The notes below the pieces were generated by a model, which worked only from the letters and a program-made list of their open reading frames with translations, did no database searches and had not been told where the DNA came from. Shown one piece after another: positions 61,162 to 64,000 of a stretch of 64,000 nt of DNA. The stretch's first letter is position 1, and each line of letters begins with the position of its first letter. A program made the translations under genes and the position numbers. The DNA is from Wenzhouxiangella marina (GTDB lineage: Bacteria; Pseudomonadota; Gammaproteobacteria; Xanthomonadales; Wenzhouxiangellaceae): positions 3,590,501 to 3,654,500 of the forward strand of contig NZ_CP012154.1 in NCBI RefSeq assembly GCF_001187785.1. The letters run 5' to 3'.

Positions 61162-62202
61162 ATGAACCAGTCTACTCTCATCGCCGTCGATCTCGCAAAG
61201 GAGGTCTTCCAGGTCGCCCTCGCCAGAGCTCAGGGCAAGGCCTACGCCCATCACCGGCTGTCGCGAACCCGGTTCGAGGCATTCCTCGCCAAAGCCGATC
61301 GCTCCATCGTGTTGTTCGAGGCCTGCGGCAGCGCCCACTTCTGGTGCAGACAGGCTCGGGAGCTCGGGCATGAACCCATCATGCTCCCCGCCCAGTTCGT
61401 CAGAAAGTACCGACTGCGCAACAAGACCGATCAGACCGACACCGAAGCCCTGCTCGATGCCTATCGAAGCGGGCGGGTTCATCCTGTCCCGGTCCGGTCC
61501 GTTGACCAGCAGCAGATCCAGCAGCTGCATCGGGTTCGAGAGCAGTGGAAATCCACCCGTGTCGCTCGCATCAACGGACTTCGCGGATGCCTCCGGGAAC
61601 TTGGCCATGCCATCCCGGCTGGACCCAACGCGGCCAAACGCCACGCCCAGGCGATCATCGATCAGGAGGGCTTCCCCGCCGGCCTTCGCGCCGTATTCTC
61701 CGAACTGCTTCAGGAGATCACTGATCTGGAAGCCAAGATCACGCTCGCCGAGCAACAGATCCACGCCCTCACACGCGATAACGACGAGGTCTCCCTGCTT
61801 CAGCAGGTCCCGGGCGTCGGGCTGTTGACCAGCACCGCACTCGTCGCCTGCGCCGGCTCGCCCGATCACTTCAAGTCCGGTCGACACTTCGCATCGTGGC
61901 TGGGGATCACACCGCTGGAATGCTCCAGTGGAAACAAGCGATGGCTGGGACGGATCACCAAGCGCGGCGACAAGTACCTCCGGATGCTGATCATCCATGG
62001 CGCTCGGTCGGCACTCTGTCGAGCCAAGACCCTGGCCAAGGCCAGCAAACCCCTGAACCGACTCCAGCGCTGGGCGTTGCGACTCGAGCAACGGGTCGGC
62101 TTCAACAAGGCCACCGTTGCCCTGGCCAACAAGATGGCTCGGATCTGCTGGGCGGTCTGGAAACAACGCGCCCCGTTCAACCCCGGTCCAGTCTTGAGCT
62201 GA
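61162..62202 (+). CDS. IS110-family transposase, copy 3
   Basis: 346 aa, intact, identical to copy 2 at the protein level. DEDD catalytic residues and the C-terminal Ser-containing Transposase_20 domain are preserved. Confidence 0.94.
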   Translation: MNQSTLIAVDLAKEVFQVALARAQGKAYAHHRLSRTRFEAFLAKADRSIVLFEACGSAHFWCRQARELGHEPIMLPAQFVRKYRLRNKTDQTDTEALLDAYRSGRVHPVPVRSVDQQQIQQLHRVREQWKSTRVARINGLRGCLRELGHAIPAGPNAAKRHAQAIIDQEGFPAGLRAVFSELLQEITDLEAKITLAEQQIHALTRDNDEVSLLQQVPGVGLLTSTALVACAGSPDHFKSGRHFASWLGITPLECSSGNKRWLGRITKRGDKYLRMLIIHGARSALCRAKTLAKASKPLNRLQRWALRLEQRVGFNKATVALANKMARICWAVWKQRAPFNPGPVLS

Positions 62203-62457
62203 CCCGTCAATCATCCCTCTGCACCGTTTGCGAAGAGACCGAACGCTTCATGACACCACAGGTTGGACCGGTACCGCACAAGGCCGATAACAAGTTCGGC
62301 ATAGCCAATGCCGCTTTGAGCGAATGGCCCGCGGTACGCGGAACTCATGATGGCCCGATCGAGGAATATCCGCGATCAACAAGAGGCCGAATATACGCTT
62401 GCAACGAATCCAACCTCATGCGTCGTTCAGTCTCGGGTTGCGGGAGGAGTCCATATA
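62203..62457 (+). ncRNA. Putative bridge/seeker RNA region, copy 3
   Basis: The same 255-nt segment as copies 1 and 2; TTGAGCG at 62316-62322 matches the attC across the insertion point. Confidence 0.55.
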
Positions 62458-62483
62458 CGGTTTGTTAGGCTGCTTGGATATCA

Positions 62484-62924
62484 CTAGACCTCTTCGCCTG
62501 ACTGTCCGCTTTCTGCTTTTTCGAATTCTTGGCCTTGACCAATGAACATCAATGCGGCGATTAAAGTGATAGGCACAGCAAACAGCAGTAGAAATAGAAA
62601 GCTAGGTACAAATAGTTGTGGTACCCCAAATAAATTGAAGCCCGCAACGCCCAATATTGACGCAAGCGCTGAAATTGATGTCATAAGGAACGCAGGTGCA
62701 ACCGAGTGCTCGATATTTCGACCCGCCCAGGGAGCAAGCAAATAGCCAACCAAATAATAGGGAGTGATCAGTAGCATCAGGAGCTGTATGAATGCAGCCA
62801 GTAGCTTCAGATCAAAACCACCTAGAACAACTAAGACCATCATTGGAAAAACGATGAAGAGGCCCACTGGAACAGAGTAGGCTTTTGCCATAGCTCTTCT
62901 GAATATCCGAGGGCTTCTTTCCAC
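62484..62924 (-). CDS. Cassette-encoded membrane protein, unknown
   Basis: A 146-aa protein with about four hydrophobic helices (around 17-37, 42-65, 78-100, 105-128) and an acidic tail (EKAESGQSGEEV). GTG start 62924, or ATG 62891. No recognised family. AT-richer than the chromosomal genes. Confidence 0.68.
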   Translation of the reverse strand: MERSPRIFRRAMAKAYSVPVGLFIVFPMMVLVVLGGFDLKLLAAFIQLLMLLITPYYLVGYLLAPWAGRNIEHSVAPAFLMTSISALASILGVAGFNLFGVPQLFVPSFLFLLLFAVPITLIAALMFIGQGQEFEKAESGQSGEEV

Positions 62925-62934
62925 TCTTTTAGCA

Positions 62935-63017
62935 GCCTAACGTTCTAGCTAAGCGGCGCGCGCAGCGCGTCCGATGGAGGCCCGCAGGGCCGGAATGTCT
63001 TGAGCGGTTTGTTAGCT
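62935..63017 (-). repeat. attC-17
   Basis: An 83-bp common-family site bounded by GCCTAAC and GTTAGCT. Confidence 0.92.
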
Positions 63018-63050
63018 GTGTTGTGCACGATTGAGCCCTCTTTAAAGGAG

Positions 63051-63599
63051 CTACTCCACTCGACTGAAAATCCAGTACTCAAGCCAGTTGCTCTTGGGCC
63101 ATGGATCGTCCTCGACGGTTTGGGGCATGTCAATAAGCCGACGGTCAATTATCCGCTTATACCACCAGTTAGTAAGATAGATCGGTACTCGGCAGTATTC
63201 TGGAACAAAGCCTCGCGCAACCTCGGAGATGGCTACTGTCAATCTCCGGTATCGCTCGGAAGAAACTGGCCAAGCTCCTAACAGAGATGCATCAACAGCA
63301 TCCGATTGGGACGCCCATACCTCACGAACAAGAGCCGAGAACTGAGAATCATCATCTGATTGAATCTGCTCCCGAATTTGGGTTAAGGAATTGAGGATTC
63401 CACCTCCGCTACTTTCCCACTCGTCTAGAAGAAACTCCCAAGCTGCGACGCATTCTGATTGTCTTGCCATTGCTTCAGCTGGATAAGACCAAGCTTCTTC
63501 AGTCTCATTTCTCGGTTCTCCATGGGTTTGTACAGCACAGCCAACTGAAATGATTTGAAGAATAACCAACAGGCACAGACTGAGAAAAGATCTGTACAC
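63051..63599 (-). CDS. Cassette-encoded lipoprotein, unknown
   Basis: A 182-aa predicted lipoprotein (ISVGC lipobox, Cys at about 21). The mature part is helical and Trp/Glu-rich (CVAAWEFLLDEWESSGGGIL), ending in a Trp-rich region. GTG start 63599 abuts the upstream attC. No recognised family. Confidence 0.7.
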   Translation of the reverse strand: MYRSFLSLCLLVILQIISVGCAVQTHGEPRNETEEAWSYPAEAMARQSECVAAWEFLLDEWESSGGGILNSLTQIREQIQSDDDSQFSALVREVWASQSDAVDASLLGAWPVSSERYRRLTVAISEVARGFVPEYCRVPIYLTNWWYKRIIDRRLIDMPQTVEDDPWPKSNWLEYWIFSRVE

Positions 63600-63661
63600 A
63601 GCTAACTATTCAGCCAAGCTGCCGAGCGTCAGCTCGGTCAGTCTTCGGCGGGCAGTTATTT
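63600..63661 (-). repeat. attC-18, short type
   Basis: A 62-bp site bounded by AGCTAAC and GTTATTT; core identical to attC-14. Site of the ORF-less cassette, copy B, the first cassette of the visible array. Confidence 0.88.
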
Positions 63662-63905
63662 TGAGCTTTGGGTGGGTCGTCATAAGCAAACTATTACTCC
63701 CTGGATGCCAGAAGTGCTCCGCAGCGACTGGGGATCGCCACCGAAACTAACAGACATCGCTGTTCGTCCAGCTAACTCCGTTATCTGAGCGAACAGCGAT
63801 GTCTGTTAATTTGATCGTGTCGCTGTCCGCAGTCAATCGGTAATCCGCGCTTCTCTACGTAGGAAATCGACTCGGGCTTCTCCCACCCAAAGGTCACAAT
63901 AACTA
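63662..63905 (-). other. ORF-less integron cassette, copy B
   Basis: A repeat of the cassette at 60225-60466; the only difference noticed is near GCAAACTATT versus GCAAGCTATT. It keeps the perfect 19-bp inverted repeat. As the cassette nearest the presumed attI, it should be among the most recently inserted. Confidence 0.75.
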
Positions 63906-64000
63906 TAACTAGGTGGAATTTGTCAGAACTGTGGATTATCTGACAAATTGATTTTAGTGCGCGGGGTTTGGGGCGGGTTTGGGAAAATGTCCGCTGGGTC
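63906..64000. other. Array edge, candidate attI region
   Basis: After the last core (GTTATTG on the minus strand) the sequence does not resemble any attC here. It has a 10-bp inverted repeat (AATTTGTCAG/CTGACAAATT, 13-nt loop) and returns to GC-rich DNA. This is where attI and the start of an integrase gene would be expected. Nothing coding is seen in the 95 bases. Confidence 0.35.

Larger units (their letters stand above)
61069..62457 (+). mobile_element. IS110-family element (IS1111-attC group), copy 3
   Basis: A 1389-bp copy in attC-16, same position and orientation as the others, same subterminal repeats, no target duplication. It matches copy 2 wherever compared. Confidence 0.94.
60999..62470 (-). 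repeat. attC-16, interrupted by an IS
   Basis: A common-family attC split into 60999-61068 and 62458-62470 by the third IS. Rejoining restores a normal site. It belongs to the cassette with the gene at 62484-62924. Confidence 0.92.

Noticed and set aside
50302-63661. Regularly spaced similar repeats resembling a CRISPR array
   Set aside because: Repeats are 62-135 bp, imperfect, with internal palindromes and RYYYAAC/GTTRRRY ends, and spacers carry genes of varied size. They are attC sites.

Overview
This GC-rich 64 kb window most resembles a gammaproteobacterium of the Xanthomonadales/Lysobacterales group, for example a Wenzhouxiangella-like lineage. That reading is inferred from three things: a TrpR-like regulator leading a compact his operon, a xanthomonadin-type aryl-polyene pigment cluster that contains a XanB2-like chorismatase, and a cassette array with Xanthomonas-like attC sites. 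No rRNA or tRNA gene was recognised.

Layout. (1) 1-3.3 kb holds two paralogous micro-peptides on the minus strand, an EamA transporter, a Blc-type lipocalin and an Arg/His-rich exported protein. (2) 3.29-10.84 kb is a complete histidine operon, regulator-hisG-D-C-B-H-A-F-IE, behind a perfect inverted-repeat operator. (3) 10.84-13.2 kb has an EAL protein with degenerate motifs, a creatininase-family hydrolase and a DUF218-like protein. (4) 13.3-27.9 kb is an aryl-polyene (xanthomonadin-like) cluster: ketosynthase, chain-length factor, glycosyltransferase, two flavin enzymes with a halogenase-type WxWxIP motif, XanB2-like chorismatase, ACP, ACP ligase, two hotdog dehydratases, acyltransferase, LolA-like protein, MMPL exporter and ketoreductase. 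It should make an aryl starter from chorismate, load it on an ACP, extend and dehydrate it to a polyene, esterify it to a lipid and export it. (5) 28-50 kb is ordinary chromosome: AsmA, an exported WQ-repeat protein, a nucleotide pyrophosphatase, small membrane proteins, a macro-domain protein, a two-component system and others, plus a 274-bp IS5-type MITE at 46.17-46.45 kb.

(6) 50.3-64 kb is the distal part of a chromosomal integron cassette array. I count 18 attC sites. Their polarity and all the cassette genes point to the minus strand, so attI and the integrase should lie at or just beyond the right edge. Cassettes encode HigBA, a PIN/NYN-like nuclease, a zinc-ribbon protein, lipoproteins, membrane proteins and a group of Cys-containing exported proteins. 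Two cassettes are duplicated: one coding cassette, and one apparently ORF-less cassette carrying a perfect 19-bp hairpin.

Three 1389-bp IS110-family (IS1111-attC type) elements sit at exactly the same position inside three attC sites. Each has a conserved 255-nt non-coding segment after the transposase. That segment contains a 7-nt match spanning the attC insertion point and a near-match to the opposite strand, as expected of a bridge/seeker RNA guiding a recombinase to attC. This is the most interesting system in the window.
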